From Entomortierella parvispora (Eukaryota > Mortierellomycota > Mortierellomycetes > Mortierellales > Mortierellaceae), in assembly GCA_963573315.1 (NCBI GenBank), contig OY752143.1, positions 1,550,001 through 1,614,000 of the forward strand: a stretch of DNA of 64,000 nucleotides, read 5' to 3'. The notes beneath the pieces were generated by a model. The model was not told the origin of the DNA and searched no databases. It saw only the letters and a list, made by a program, of their open reading frames with translations. Made by a program: the position numbers and the translations under genes. Shown here piece after piece: positions 10,222-23,185 of the stretch. The number at the start of each line of letters is the position of its first letter. Positions within the stretch are counted from its first letter, which is position 1.

Positions 10222-13200
10222 ATGCTGCAAGGACACGAGAAGGAGCCAGGCCCGGGGTTTACACTTGTCTGTGGACATCTGTCCAGTCGAGTATGTCTGC
10301 ACCCTGAGCCATTCCAGGACTTGAATGACCATGAGCGCGAGCGCGAACAGTCCATTTCAAAGCGACGCAACATTGGCGCAGAACGCAAACAAGAAGGAAC
10401 GAAATCAAGAAGCGAAGGTGATCACGGCCATGATGTTGCCTCTGATTCATCTTTACAACCAAAATCTGGAGGAGACCAAGATGCATTTTCGAGACTCGAG
10501 TCCCTGCAAAACCAGACCTTGCAAAACCAGGGCGCTCCCCTTGCCACCGATCTATCCATTATCGGGTTCATGCGTCTGGATTCTATTCAAGCACCTCCCG
10601 TCATCTCTCGCCATTGGATTACTCTGGACCATCCTAGCCACGGGTCCGATAGTGCTACCAACGTCATTAAGGATGAGACGATGGAAGAAGGAGGCATTCT
10701 TCCAAAGGCAGAAGCGGAGGATTTGCACAAACCGCCCCCTAACTTCGATAACCAACAACAACACCATCAACAAGGGTTTCAGCCAAGCGTCAACCCCAAT
10801 AGTGCATTTCAAATGCGCCAGCAACATCATCAACAACAGCACCAGCATTTTCAACCCAACTTCAACGGACACTTACAGGGAATGCGTAACATGCCCAATA
10901 TGCCTCCTACAAGCTCAAAGCCATCATACTTTTATCAAGGAGGAGGGCCCCCCGGGGGCCCAAATCCTGAGACACAAGGGCCTTTGGCACAGCAGTCGAG
11001 ATCTTCGGGAAAGAAAACGGACCAAGGGTCAGAACCCTGGGCGCTGGACACAACTCCGACCCAGAGTCTCTATTCAACTCTATCTAAAGCATTGGAGCAG
11101 GAGTCAATGGTCGCAATCGTCTCACTTCAATACCCAGACAAAAACGCCGTTCGGTTGCGACGATGGAGACATGCTCAAGAGGAAGCCGCACTGCGCGTTG
11201 GCACCTCAGTGACAAAATCAAGCCTTTCGAGCGTACTATCCAAGAGAATATCGCATTCACAGAGCAACTCCCCAAATCCAGGCAGTTCTCAGGATGCGAT
11301 AGCTATGGGCTTGAATATTGGATCCAGTCCTAGCTTTGGCACAGGTGGATCAACCATGGGGGGATCATCTCTTTCCGGAGGCAATGTTCCAAAAGACGAT
11401 CATGGCTCGGCGCTCTCAATGGCAACCCTTTCTAGCGCAACTGAGTGCGATCGCGAATGGTACGGATTATTGTTAGCTGCCCCTCATTTTTTATCAAGCG
11501 CGTTTCATTCAGCACCGGTTCAGATGAAACAAACTCAAGGTAAAGTGTTCATCCCGAGGCCAAGTTTCTTGGATGTGTATATGACCTCATTGCTAATGTC
11601 TGCTTCCGACTCATTCTTTAGAAAATGGGTCCGCTAAAGAACACTCTGGACAGTTTGTGCTTCTTGTCATGCCTCGAAGCAGCAACGGGGTTCATCCACC
11701 ATGGATGCCGGATATGAACCATGAGGTGCCTCTGTTCAAACCCAGGGGAACTCACCGCCCTTCGACACGGTCGCTCTTTGCACGTTCCTCGAAAGAAAGC
11801 AAACGATCCAAAAATGAACCGCAGAGTTTGGCTGGGGGGTTAAAGGGAGTCACTTTTGCGCAAGGGATGGAGCACTTTGGACGAGCGAAATCACTCTTGC
11901 GAGAGATCAGAGCCGATTTGTCTCTGTTGTGCGGCACTGACCCAAGCAGTGGGCAGTCATTTCCATGGGACAGAAAAACCGAGAAGAGAATCAGACACAG
12001 GTATGAACAATGAGGTAGTACTATTGTATTTACGTATCAAACGCGATGATGTCTAACGACTCTTTCTACTAATCCCAATAGCGTCAAGTATCTGAAGAAC
12101 ATCGAGGCTGTGTACGGTTACAGCAGTGGAATTGATAACGCCTCCAAGATGATGGATCGCTCACTCGGGTACTGCAAAATGACGATATTATTGCAAGATA
12201 ATACCCATCCTACCCATGATACTAATATCCTTGCCTTTTTTTTTCTCCACAGTATTTTGGATCGCAATTCTCTCTCTTACAAAAACCTCTCGTCCCTCAT
12301 CCACCGCCTCAAAAGGTCTGAAGATGAAGAGAATGATATTGAGAACAGAAGCGATTCGGAAAGCTCCTCTATTGCGGGTAGTACAAGCAGAGGTCACTCT
12401 GTTTCCGTACCATCCTTATTCAAGGAGACGAAGTTGTCCAAAGACAAAAAGGAGACTCGGTCGACTGTCAAAAGAGAACGAGAGGACAAAAGCCCACTTC
12501 ATGAAGAAACTGCTGAACGAACACGTCGCGTCAAGATCGAATCCAGTGATGTAGCTCCCGGTTCCTCGAGTGATGGAAGACCTTCCGAGGGATTGCTGGC
12601 ATTGTCTGGGGAGACAACTCGATCAGAAAGTGTTGATACTGCTGCGACTCCTACGGCAGACAAGGAAACCGTCGCTAAGGGCGAACCTAACATGCTGCCA
12701 CCCAAGGCAGAGGACTTGGTTCTGGATGAGGAAGATATTGAAGAACAAGATATGGTCATGGAGCAGTCGTCCGTGCCGATAGCCCGTCGAGCCCGTGCTA
12801 TCGCTGTTGAACAAAGTTCGCAACACCAGCATCCCACCAAGGTCGATGTCGTTGATGCTGCTCCTAGATCCAGGGTCCAGAGTCCAGGCGTCGCTCCTCA
12901 AAAGCGAAGGCGTGAGCTCCGTGATGACGGAAGTGACGATGCCTTCTCGGCAGAAGGGTCGCCAAGGGTGGGTTCAGTGCCTCCTGAAGTAGTTGTCACT
13001 GGGCCTTCAACCTCTGAGCCCCCATCATTTTCAAACCCTGTCACAAACATTGAGCAGATTGAAACTGAGCGATCCATCTCGCCATTGCCCTCTTCGGATT
13101 CTTCTTCCTCCACCAAGAAATCTGCAGCACCTAAGAGATCCAAGCGAGTCAAGGTCGAGCCTTCATCGTCTGCTCTTCGTGTAGAGGAGCAACTCGATCC

Positions 13201-16060
13201 TAGCCACGAGCCTTTATCAGATGGCGATGAAGGCGAAGACATCGAGGAGAGCTCAGGAAGAGTCAAACTGGACACGTATGCGGCATTGGCGCCAGTTGCC
13301 GCCGCTGCTGCCTCATCATCTTCCTCGCCGACCCCTCCGTTGACCGCTAGAAAACCCAGAGGAAAAAAACAAGCGATCACCCAGGAGACTTTTGTTCAGC
13401 ATCTTCAGTCAGAGCCACAGCGTCCTTTGCCACAGCCCACCTTTTCCAATCAGCACCAAAGAACACCTTCTGGCACACCCGCATGGCTGGCTGCTAATTC
13501 TAGTAGCAATGGCATTCTTGCAAACATCAGAGTACCAAGTCGGAGCAAGAAGACCTCTGTACTCATCCAGCACCATCAAGATCAAGAGCAACTTCATCAA
13601 GAGCAACTTCTGCAAGAACAGATTCAGCAAGAACAATTTCAACAGGAACAATTTCAACAGGAACAACTTCAACAGGAACAACTTCAACAGGAACAACTTC
13701 AGCAAGAACAACTTCAGCAAGAACAACTTCAGCAAGAACAACTTCAGCAAGAACAACTTCAGCAACAACTTCAGCAAGAACAACTCCAGCAGGAACAGCT
13801 TCATCAAGAGCAGCTTCAACAAGAGCATTTCAATCAAGAACGACGTCCTCAAGAGCAAGTTCATCAGGTGCTTAGGCCTCAACAGCAAAGGCATCATCAA
13901 CAGCATCAGGAAGAGATTCATCATCAGCAGCAACAGCAACAACAGCAGCTGAAGCAACCTCAACAAAAATCAAAACGTCAAATACCATCGCAGCAACAGC
14001 CACCGCATTTGCAGTCCCTGCCAGCCAACCAACAACAACAGCAATATCAACAGGGTCATCAAGCCGGTTTTTATGCTGAGATTCAAGGCGGCAATGCTGA
14101 TAGAGAAACTGCCGCAGGTTATGTCCCGCCTGGCCAAGGTCTTCCTTCGCATTTACGAAATACCTCCATATCGTCATCTGTGGCCCCGCCAGAGCTTCAG
14201 TCAAGACGCGGACATTTTGATGGCGCTCATGATGTAGGTACTCCTCCGCAGAGAGTACCAAAGGAGCCTTCCAATAGAGGTCGTCGGAATATTGCTGAAA
14301 GACCTGACTTGGATCGTCAAGAAGTAGATCCTCGCCAACAGCGAGCGCAGATGGATTATGAACAACAGGAATACCAGCAGTATCTCCAGCAACATCAGCA
14401 GCAGCAAAGTCAGCAGCAGCAACACTCACAGTATCAACTTCAGCCAGACATGCCTCCTTCGCGCGAGCGTCTCGCGCACCATGGTCAACAAGCAGCCCCA
14501 GCTCCTTATGGGGCTGAGCCGCCCTCGTCCGCGCAGGGATCCATGGATCGAGATGGACCTCATTACCTTCCACGAGAACCTTCGCACCTGCAGCAATTCT
14601 ATCCAACTCCTCAAGAGATGATGGCACAGGAAATGGCAGCAGCCTCCAAAAAGAAGGCTCCTAAGGCACCCTCAAAGCAGGCTTTGGCCAAGCAAGCCGC
14701 TGCACAAGCGAGGGCTGAGGAAGAAGCACAAATGCAAGCTCAGTATGAGCAGCAATACATGCGTCAGCAACAACAACAGCAGCAGCAGCATCATCATCAT
14801 AATCGTGCAGGCTCTCATGTGCGCCAGCATTCTGGACAGTCGTCTCCTATGACCCCACAACTGGGCCATCCTCCTCCTGGAGTACCTCCAGGTCGGCGGT
14901 CGGCGCCGCACTCTCGCAATAACTCTGCCAGCGGAAGCCAGGTGATGATGATGATGAGCCCTATTACTAACCCACAGTCTATGCCCATGGACCATCCGAG
15001 AATGGGCAGTCCTGGAGCAGGAAGTGCAGGACAGGTATATCACCACCCTCCGTCACAGTCGCATAGTAGAAGTCGTGGATCATCGCCTTCACCGCTGGGG
15101 GCTGGATACAACGTTGCACCTACGCGAAGTCCGATGCCGATCTCTGCACCTGCGATGCCAAATCAGAGGATGGGAACGCACTCTAGGAATTCTTCTTTTT
15201 CCCATGATCAAGGTCCACCGACAAGAGGGCCAATAATGGATCCATATATGTCCCAGGCTGCTGGACCTGGTGGGCCTGGAGGGCCGGGTGGACAAGCAGA
15301 ATATATGTCACAGTCTCAGCAACAACTGGCGCACCAGGGACGCAGTGGGATTGAACATTCCATGGCACCGCATCATCCTTCTCAATTGCAGCATCAGCCC
15401 CATCAGCGGCTTTCTCAAGACATGGGGCCTGCATACGGTCATAGACATTCTCACTCTCAGGATCTCTCTGGCGCACCGGTGCAGCCTCCGCCTAGGATCA
15501 ACAACAGATCTCCTTCGGAAGCGTATCAGGTACATCATGGCCACTCACCATCTCAGTCGTCTCAGTTCCAGACCCCGGTTCGCCATCCTGGCCCGCCTTC
15601 TCAAGGCCCTGTGCCAGTGGAATCACAACGCGGTAAAGGCTCGCGACAGGAACTGCAGCAACAACAATGGTATCAGGAAGAAGCGCAATACTCGCAACGG
15701 CAAGGCTACCCGCCTCCCCAACAGTCTCAGCACCAGCACCAACATCAGCACCAGCAACAAGGATACTCTCAGCCGTATCCTTCACAAGTTGGGCAGTCTT
15801 ATCCAACAGGATCTGGCCCTCACCAGCAGCAGCAAGGGTATCCATCAAGCAGCCAGCCAATGTATCCTCAAGAAGGAAGGCACCCGCCATCGTCAAGCCA
15901 GCTGCAACATCGAAGCGGTCCTCTGCCTTCGATACAGGGTCAACATGACCCTAACGCTCCGCCAGGGCCAGGACAGGGCCAAGGCCAGGGGTCAGGACAA
16001 GGCCAGCAAGGCAGTGGGGGCAATAGATCCAGGATCTCTCTCAGCTCGTTACTGAACTAG
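10222..16060 (+). CDS. Very large Gln-rich low-complexity protein, function unknown
   Basis: Predicted exons 10222-11539, 11622-12000, 12082-12168 and 12253-16060, about 1,863 residues. The three introns (82, 81 and 84 nt) have GTA donors and TAAT branch sites; the third is a multiple of three with no stop, so an unspliced reading is also open. Residues about 1-650 contain the least repetitive part: SLYSTLSKALEQESMVAIV, a piece around EWYGLLLAAPHF, and across the splices GQFVLLVMPRSSNGVHPPW and FGRAKSLLREIRADL. The rest is charged and Ser-rich, then strongly Gln-rich (QEQLQ repeats), His/Gln/Pro-rich to the end. This composition is common in nuclear transcriptional or chromatin regulators, but I recognise no domain. 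The start is uncertain: another possible N-terminus (MTMSASANSPFQ at 10325) lies in a different frame. Confidence 0.65.
13575..13830 (+). repeat. Coding CAA/CAG-rich tandem repeat (QEQLQ units)
   Basis: Fifteen-base units reading CAAGAACAACTTCAG, repeated many times, encode QEQLQ. The central copies are almost identical. A second, looser Gln/His-rich stretch runs from 13870 to 14060, and others recur around 14360-14440, 14765-14800 and 15720-15770. Confidence 0.9.
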
Positions 16061-16079
16061 GTCAATCAAACAAAGCCCG

Positions 16080-16085
16080 AATAAA
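16080..16085 (+). terminator. Candidate poly(A) signal of the Gln-rich gene
   Basis: AATAAA 20 bases past the stop at 16060. Confidence 0.4.
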
Positions 16086-16355
16086 TACATTCGCCTGATT
16101 TGCATGCATTTGAATCGAGACGAGACTGGGAATGGCTCAGTGGCTCGGCCCCCGCCCTTTCCCTGCTGCTCACACAGGGGGTGGGAAGGGAAGGGAACAT
16201 TGATGCGCCATCGAATTCCCATCGTCCATCTATTTCCTTCTCTCCCATCCTCTTCTTTTATTCATCTCATCTCCTCTTCTCTCCCTATCCGCCCCTGCCT
16301 CTCCATCCCCCCTTTCCTCGGACAGACAGACCGACAGACCGATAGACTGACCTAG

Positions 16356-18118
16356 ATGAGAGCATCCATCCTCCTCTCGACCCTGGCCATGGCCCTGGTG
16401 GCCAGCGCCACCTCCCTGACCGGACCCCGCACCCTGGTTCTCCTCGACAACCTGGACGACGCTGATGCGTACTTGGACCTGTGGGAAGACCTTCAGAGTA
16501 AGACAGTAGTTTCATCTTGGACTGGATGATGCTCAACTAGAACAACATCCATGTGGAGTGCAAATAACGCGTTTTTGGCATTCAATGGCTAAATTCATCA
16601 TCATTAACCAACATAGGCCGTCAGTTCAATGTCACTCTTCACGACGTCAAGACGCCTGTATCTTTGAGCAAGTATGACCAGCGCCTGTTTGATCATCTTC
16701 TAATCCTCGCCCCCAAGATGACCGGTATGTTACTCTTTAAAGAATTGAACTTTTGAAGAACTCGGACAGATATTAATACGCATACACCCTCTCTCTGTGC
16801 GTGTCTTCGACATCAGCGTACCCCAACGGAATGAACGCCAAGTCTGTCGTTGGATTTGTGGCCGAAGGCGGCAACGTGCTTGTGGCAGCCTCCCCAGAAC
16901 TTGGGAACACCCTTCGTGAATTGTCACGCGAGTTTGATGTCGAGTTTGATAACCGCTACACCACCGTTTACGATCACTTCAACTATGATCAGGACCTCGG
17001 CAAGGACCAGCATGATACTATTGTAGTCAACACGGGCACTCATTTGTCGAGTGTGGACGCGATTGTGCCCCAAAAGGATATTCCCGGACCCATCTTGTTC
17101 CGCGGTATCGCTCACTCGATTAACCCTGCCAACTCGCTTCTGACCAAGGTCCTGTGGGCCCCTCAGGAGTCTTACTCGTGGGAGACGCAGAACGGTGACA
17201 ATGAATCTGCCAACCAGGATCCTTCTGTCAGTGGCAAGGACATCAGTTTGGTGTCTGTGATGCAGGCCCGCAACAATGCCCGCATCGCATTCTTGGGAAG
17301 CACAGAGATGTTGACGGATAGATACTTTAATGCCCCTGCAAAGAAGCACGGCGAGAAGATGTAAGTCCCTGGACATCTCTTTCCAGTTGATAGTTATTTT
17401 TGACCAGGCATGATGTGGTTGCAGTGCCATTAACGCTCTTTTATATTGGTTGATGAATGTAAGTGCCCCCTCTGGAAACCGCAAGTTTATTGAGGAGTTG
17501 ACCAAGTGGACCTTCCAGGAGAAGGGCGCTTTGGATGTTGTCGCTGTTCAGCACCACAAGGTTGGCGAGGAAGAGGCTCCCGCTCACTACCGCATCAAGG
17601 ACAATATGGTATGTTATAGTGATCTAAGGTACATGGCCCCAGATCGGTATCAAAGACTGTGTTGTGGCTAACTACACTATTCTGCTTTTATAATTGTATG
17701 ACAGACCTACACCATCTCTCTCGCAGAGTATCACGATGGTGAATGGCACCCCTTCGTCGCGGACGATGTTCAGCTGGAGTTGATCATGTTGGACCCCTAT
17801 GTGCGCAAGACTCTGGAGCAGGTTCCTTTGGATGATCAGAGCACGGTGGGCACTTTTACCACGACTCTTCAGTTGCCCGATCAGTACGGTGTGTTCAAGT
17901 TCACGGTCAACTACAAGCGTCCTGGTTTGACGTATGTAGAGAGCGTGACGACTGTGGGTGTACACCCATTCCGCCACGACCAGTACCCTCGGTTCATCTC
18001 GCAGGCCAAGCCGTACTACACCAGTGCGGCCAGCATGGGCGTGGGTCTTTTGATCTTTTCGTTTGTGTACCTCTGGGGCGGCCTCGATTCGACGGTGAAG
18101 ACGACCAAGAAAGCATAA
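16356..18118 (+). CDS. WBP1: Oligosaccharyltransferase 48-kDa subunit (OST48/WBP1)
   Basis: Exons 16356-16497, 16617-16724, 16817-17360, 17464-17608 and 17705-18118 give 450 residues, the usual family length. An N-terminal signal peptide (MRASILLSTLAMALVASATS) is followed by GPRTLVLLDN, then FVAEGGNVLVAASPELG, NNARIAFLGSTEML, and near the end LDPYVRKTL, LPDQYGVFKFTVNYKRPGLTYV. One C-terminal membrane segment (GVGLLIFSFVYLWGGL) precedes a short Lys-rich cytosolic tail. WBP1 is an ER-membrane subunit of the complex that transfers the dolichol-linked glycan to Asn in nascent proteins. The acceptor of intron 3 is ambiguous: 17463 gives family-like spacing, while an acceptor at 17424 would insert 13 extra in-frame residues. 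Confidence 0.93.
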
Positions 18119-18631
18119 TGTAGAATGCAGACAGCATATGTAGGAAGGGAAGGAAGGAAGGAAGGAAGGAAGGTGAAGGACGTATATACACATCTAGGAA
18201 GGAGAAGGCAATAGCAATAGCAGTGGCCATGGCCACGGCAATAAAGCAAACCAGCAAGGACGACGAAAAAAAAGAAGACAAATGAATCACGTGCAAGCAA
18301 GCTTCAATCCCCCGCGCGTTTTCTTGTAGGTCAATCATGTCCGGGTCGCAGTTCGCACCCGCCGATTGGGTTTGGCTGGGCAGGTGGGAGTGGGGACACA
18401 CGGACAGAACAGACCGAGTGGATAGAGTTTACACGATGTGCCACTTTATGCCTTGCCCTTGTCGCCTGCTGTTCCTCTCCTTGTCTTCTTTGTTCATTCC
18501 TCCCCTTCCTTCCTTCTTCTCCTCCCCATTCATTCTTTTCTCTTCTCGCCACTTCTCTTCACTCTCCCGCCCTCTCCTTCACCTTCTCCTTCTCTTCACC
18601 TCTTGCTGCTACCCCCCAACAACAAGGCGCC
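18119..18631. other. Intergenic region with GGAA microsatellite and CT-rich leader
   Basis: Contains the 3' region of the WBP1 gene, including AATAAA at 18240-18245, a run of GGAA units at about 18142-18172, and a long pyrimidine-rich stretch (18470-18610) before the PEX1 start. No gene seen. Confidence 0.6.
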
Positions 18632-21600
18632 ATGCTAAAGTCCGTCTCGGTCGCATTCATCCCCCTGCGCCACTGTCTCATCAACCTGCCCGGTGCCTGG
18701 GCGAACGCTCTGCTGGATCAGGGCAAGGTACCTTCCTTCCTCCTCCTCCTCCTCCTCTTTCATTCTTTCATTCATTCATTCCAACAGGACAAACTGCATC
18801 TCCTCTTCTCTAGACTAACACCATTCGTCCGTCTGACCACATAGCTCTCACAAAACGTCGTCCTAGAACTTTCGTGGCAGGAGGGATCGACAGAAAAGAA
18901 ATCCTACGTCGGTTGGAGTGGTGGTGCCTCCGGCTCCGGATCGTCCGCTGCCCCTTCCCCCCCTAGACCAGGACAGCAAAGTGGGGACACCATCGAGATG
19001 GACCCTCAGTTTGGACAGGCCATGGGACTGCGTGCCGGCCAAAAGGTATGCTCGCTCGATCGATCTCATCGGCATGTCTCGTGTCCGAACTGAAGAAAAC
19101 GGATCTTTTTTTTTTCTAACCACGGTTGATTCAAACCTGCATTGTGGGAACACAGGTCAACATTGAGTTTGTCAAGACGTTCCAGGATGGCATTTCTGTA
19201 AACGTGGCTCCGTACTCTGAGGACGACTGGGAGATCTTGGTAAGAAACCTGCTATCAGGATCAAGGCACGACAAGTAGAGAAAATGCAAAGAGATACTCA
19301 CATGCCTCTCATGATATCTCTGTCTCTTAGGAATTGCATGCTGGTTATGTCGAAGATCAAATGCTCAACCAGATCAGGATATTGTATCCTCACCAAATTG
19401 TCACCATGTGGGTCAATGGCCGTACTCTTGTCCGACTTCGCGTCCGTAAGTCCACATGAATCTGCAGATCGCAATGGCCGGGACGCGGGAAAGTGCTATG
19501 CTTGAAGCGCATTTCTCACCTTTTCTTGTGCACTTTTAGTTGATATCAACCCCGCAGCACCCTGCGTGATGTTGGGGGCCAATGCCGAAGTCATTGTCGC
19601 GCCCATGGTCCGAAAAGCCAACGGAGGGATGGCAAAGCCAACAGACAACCAAGATCTCTCGACACATATCTCAAAGATTTCACAGGCGCAATGTCTTCGA
19701 ATCCTGGCATTGGACGAACTCTCAGACGAGCAGCGAGAATTGATTGCAGAAGAGGGTCCATTCATCGTCCAAGTGCATCCCGACAGCTGGATCGAAGCAG
19801 ATCTCACAAACCGGCTAGCGCTCCGCCTCACCAAAGTCATCCCTCCTCACGCGGAGAAAATCGCCGACGACGAGACAAGAGACCCAGAAGATCTTGTGGT
19901 TGGTACTTCGGCAGTTTATGTCAAGGCCGTTGCCTCCTACGACGTCCCAGTGGGACATGTTGCAATCTCTAAGCAGGTGCAGGATGCATTGGACGTTGAA
20001 AACTTTTCGATTATCAGGTACGAAACCTCAGGATATGTTGCTACCCAAGAGGATAGCGTCTTTTTGTGTCCCCTTGTCACTTACAGTTTGCTCTCCCACG
20101 ATTATATAGGCTTTCAGAAACTTACCACCAATCTGCCCAACTATCCAACATCACTCTTCGCCCAATTGCAACAGCTGGATCTACTCCAAGTGCTCCTGCA
20201 CCATTGAAACTTCAACCAAAGTCTGCCAGCCACGATGCAGAGAAAACTGCCAAGGCGGACAACCTTGTTTCTATTTTCAAAGACTGGGCTAGTAGTTTGC
20301 CCACGAACGAACCCCTGGTCTTGAGCCATGGATCACTTCTTTCTATCCCACATGGCGACTCTATTCAGTCCTTCTCCATCTTGTTCCCATCAAAGTCATT
20401 ACCTACGCCAAAGTCCACACCACTAGATGAGACAAAGAGTCATCCAGAGCCTGAGGCTTATACCGTTCTTAATGCTCAACAAGTGGAACAACTCAAAATC
20501 GAAATTGGAGAGAACCAAAGCGTACGTTACGTGTACAAAAGGTAAGCATAAGAACATGATCTGACGATATTATCAAAAAACAATCGGGATATTTACAATG
20601 ATCATTTTTATAGGCCTGTCACCCATATCGCAGAGACCCCAGCAACATTGGGTGGCGTCTCGCAAGTCACAGCAAAAGCCGAAAAATACCTCTTGACCTG
20701 TCTTTCCAAGCTCGAGCTTCGCGACGCTTTCGCGGTGCCAAACCTAGGAGGATTCCTTCTCTGTGGACCTCATGGAGCAGGCAAAACTGTCGTCGCTCGG
20801 TCACTTATTCGCAAACTGGCCCAAAATCGCGAGACGCTTGCCTGTAGGTTATCTGTTGACTCTGTTCTCCTATATCTGGCTCTTTTCCTAACCACTAAAG
20901 ACTTCATTTGTAGACTGTCTGGAGATCAACTGCGCCGAGTATGCAGAGGATAGACTGCCTGTGTTGATGACAAAGTTTCAACAGTGGTTCGACACTGCCG
21001 CATTCCACTCGCCCAGTATTCTTTTTCTTGAAGATCTCGATCGGTTAATTCCTGCCGAGGTCGAGCACGCTGATTCATTCCGGTCACGGCAGATTGCGGA
21101 GGTCTTTTTGCAAATTGCGACAAAGATGTGCAAACGGTTCGATCGGATCACCATTGTTGCCACTGCTCAGCAACAGGTCTCTGTTCACCCGTCCTTGATC
21201 ACCTCCCACTTGCTGAGCGAAATTATCCGACTGACACCACCTGGAAAGTCTGAGCGCAAGGAGATGCTTCAGAGCTTGATGGAGACGGGCCCTGCCATCT
21301 TGCAACGCTCTCTGCCGAAAATCGATCTGGTCTCGGTCGCATCCAAGACGGAAGGATATCTGGCCGCAGATCTGAGGGCATTCCTGGAACGCACTGTTCA
21401 TGAGGGAGCTGTCCGCAATATTGCTGCTCAAGTCGAGTCTCATAACCTAAACACTGCTACGTCTGTCAAAGTTGTATCGAATGGAGCTGGCTCAGAAGCT
21501 TCTACTCCCGTCGATAATGCCTCAGGAGAGCAAGAGTTCTCACTGACGCAAGCGGATTTCTTGAAGGCGCAGGAGGGGTTCGTACCCAGCAGTCTCCGCG

Positions 21601-23021
21601 GCGTCAAGCTCCAGAGTTCTGCGACGAGTTGGTTGGATATTGGAGGTTTGAACGAGACGCGCAAGATTCTGCTAGAGACTCTGGAGTGGCCAACAAAGTA
21701 CGCATCCATCTTTTCACAGTGTCCTCTTCGCTTGCGCTCTGGTCTGTTGCTCTTTGGACACCCAGGTTGTGGAAAGACACTATTGGCGTCCGCTGTGGCA
21801 AAGGAGTGCGGGCTGAATTTCATCTCCGTCAAGGGACCTGAGCTGTTGAACAAGTACATTGGTGCCTCTGAAAAGAGTGTCCGTGATTTGTTTGAGCGCG
21901 CTCAGGCAGCCAAGCCCTGCGTCCTGTTCTTTGACGAGTTTGACAGTATTGCACCCAAGAGAGGCCACGACAGCACGGGAGTCACGGATCGTGTTGTCAA
22001 TCAGATGTTGACACAAATGGATGGTGCTGAGGGACTGGATGGCGTCTATGTGTTAGCCGCGACCTCGCGTCCCGATCTAATTGATCCCGCCTTGCTTCGT
22101 CCAGGTCGTTTGGACAAGTCCCTTCTCTGTGGCATGCCCAGTCTTCAAGAACGCTTCGAGATTTTGACCTGTCTTGCTAGAAAAATGGAGGTTGCCGAGG
22201 ATGTCGATCTCATGGATACGGCAAGACGTACAGAAGGACTGACCGGTGCCGATCTTCAGGCCGTTCTTTATAATGCTCATTTGGAGGCCATTCGTATCGC
22301 GATTGAGCGCGAAGAGGCCATCAAGAAGGAACGCCAGCAGAACAGCAACCAAAATTCTGGATCCTCTTCTCCCGTGGGTGGTGCCTCCAGCAACGGATCT
22401 GGTCATGGTCGTGAGGATGGCAAGGCCATGCGGTTCGTGAGTTTGGGAGGAAAGGGATTCGGAGCTGGAAATGCGAGCAAGAAGGCCAACTTGACCTTGG
22501 CTGAACGTGGCCAGATTTCTCAACGAGTAAGCGTAACAGAAGGATACAACTAAGAGTACTCTCATGAACTTGATACTGACCCCCTTTTGCAAAACTACTT
22601 CCATTTCTCTTTACAGCTTGGACTGATTGCCAAGGGTATCAACGCCTCCAGGGAGGCCGGCTCTGGAAACAGTGGCGACTCTGTAGAAGGTGGAGAGGTT
22701 GATCAGGGCAAGAAAGCACCCAAGGGGTCACGTCCTGTCATCACTCTGGAGCATCTGGAGGTCTCTTTGAACAGCACGCGGTCATCCATTACGCCAGAAG
22801 AAAGCATGCGCCTTGATCTCATGTAAGTCTTTTTTTTTCTTCACCGCGGCTATCTATCTCTTTCTTCCATCCTTATCCTATCACCTTTCGCTGACATTTG
22901 CCTTTTTTTTTCATTGATCGTACACTTTTACAGTTACAAAGAGTTCTTGGGAGATCGAACTGGAGAAATGTCCAATGGCACAGGGAGCCATGAGCTCGGC
23001 CAGAGAACCACCCTTGCTTAA
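18632..23021 (+). CDS. PEX1: Peroxisomal AAA-ATPase PEX1
   Basis: Ten exons: 18632-18727, 18845-19045, 19156-19239, 19331-19445, 19540-20017, 20110-20541, 20614-20843, 20914-22526, 22617-22822, 22934-23021; 1,180 residues. The N-terminal double-psi/Cdc48-like domain (LINLPGAW, VVLELSWQ, SVNVAPYSEDDWEIL) precedes two AAA domains. D1 has Walker A GPHGAGKT (about residue 520) and Walker B ILFLEDLDRL. D2 has Walker A GHPGCGKT (about residue 827), Walker B VLFFDEFDSIAPKR and the second region of homology ATSRPDLIDPALLRPGR. D2 is the better conserved motor, as is typical. PEX1 with PEX6 extracts ubiquitinated PEX5 from the peroxisome membrane so the import receptor can be recycled. The gene ends 164 bases before DAD4 on the same strand. 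Confidence 0.94.
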
Positions 23022-23185
23022 TAACAGTTCGAACGAACGAAGGGAGCCAAACCAATAAACCTGGAGCTCGCCTCGAGCAAAGCTCTGCCCACCTAGCACG
23101 TGACCCTTTTCAGCGCGATTGAATTCATTGTTGAAACACCTTTCAGGCAGAATGCCCAACTACGCATTCCCATCCGCATCCAAAC

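Noticed and set aside
13409-13966. Poly-Leu reverse frame (185 codons)
   Set aside because: Antisense of the CAA/CAG repeat that encodes poly-Gln on the forward strand.
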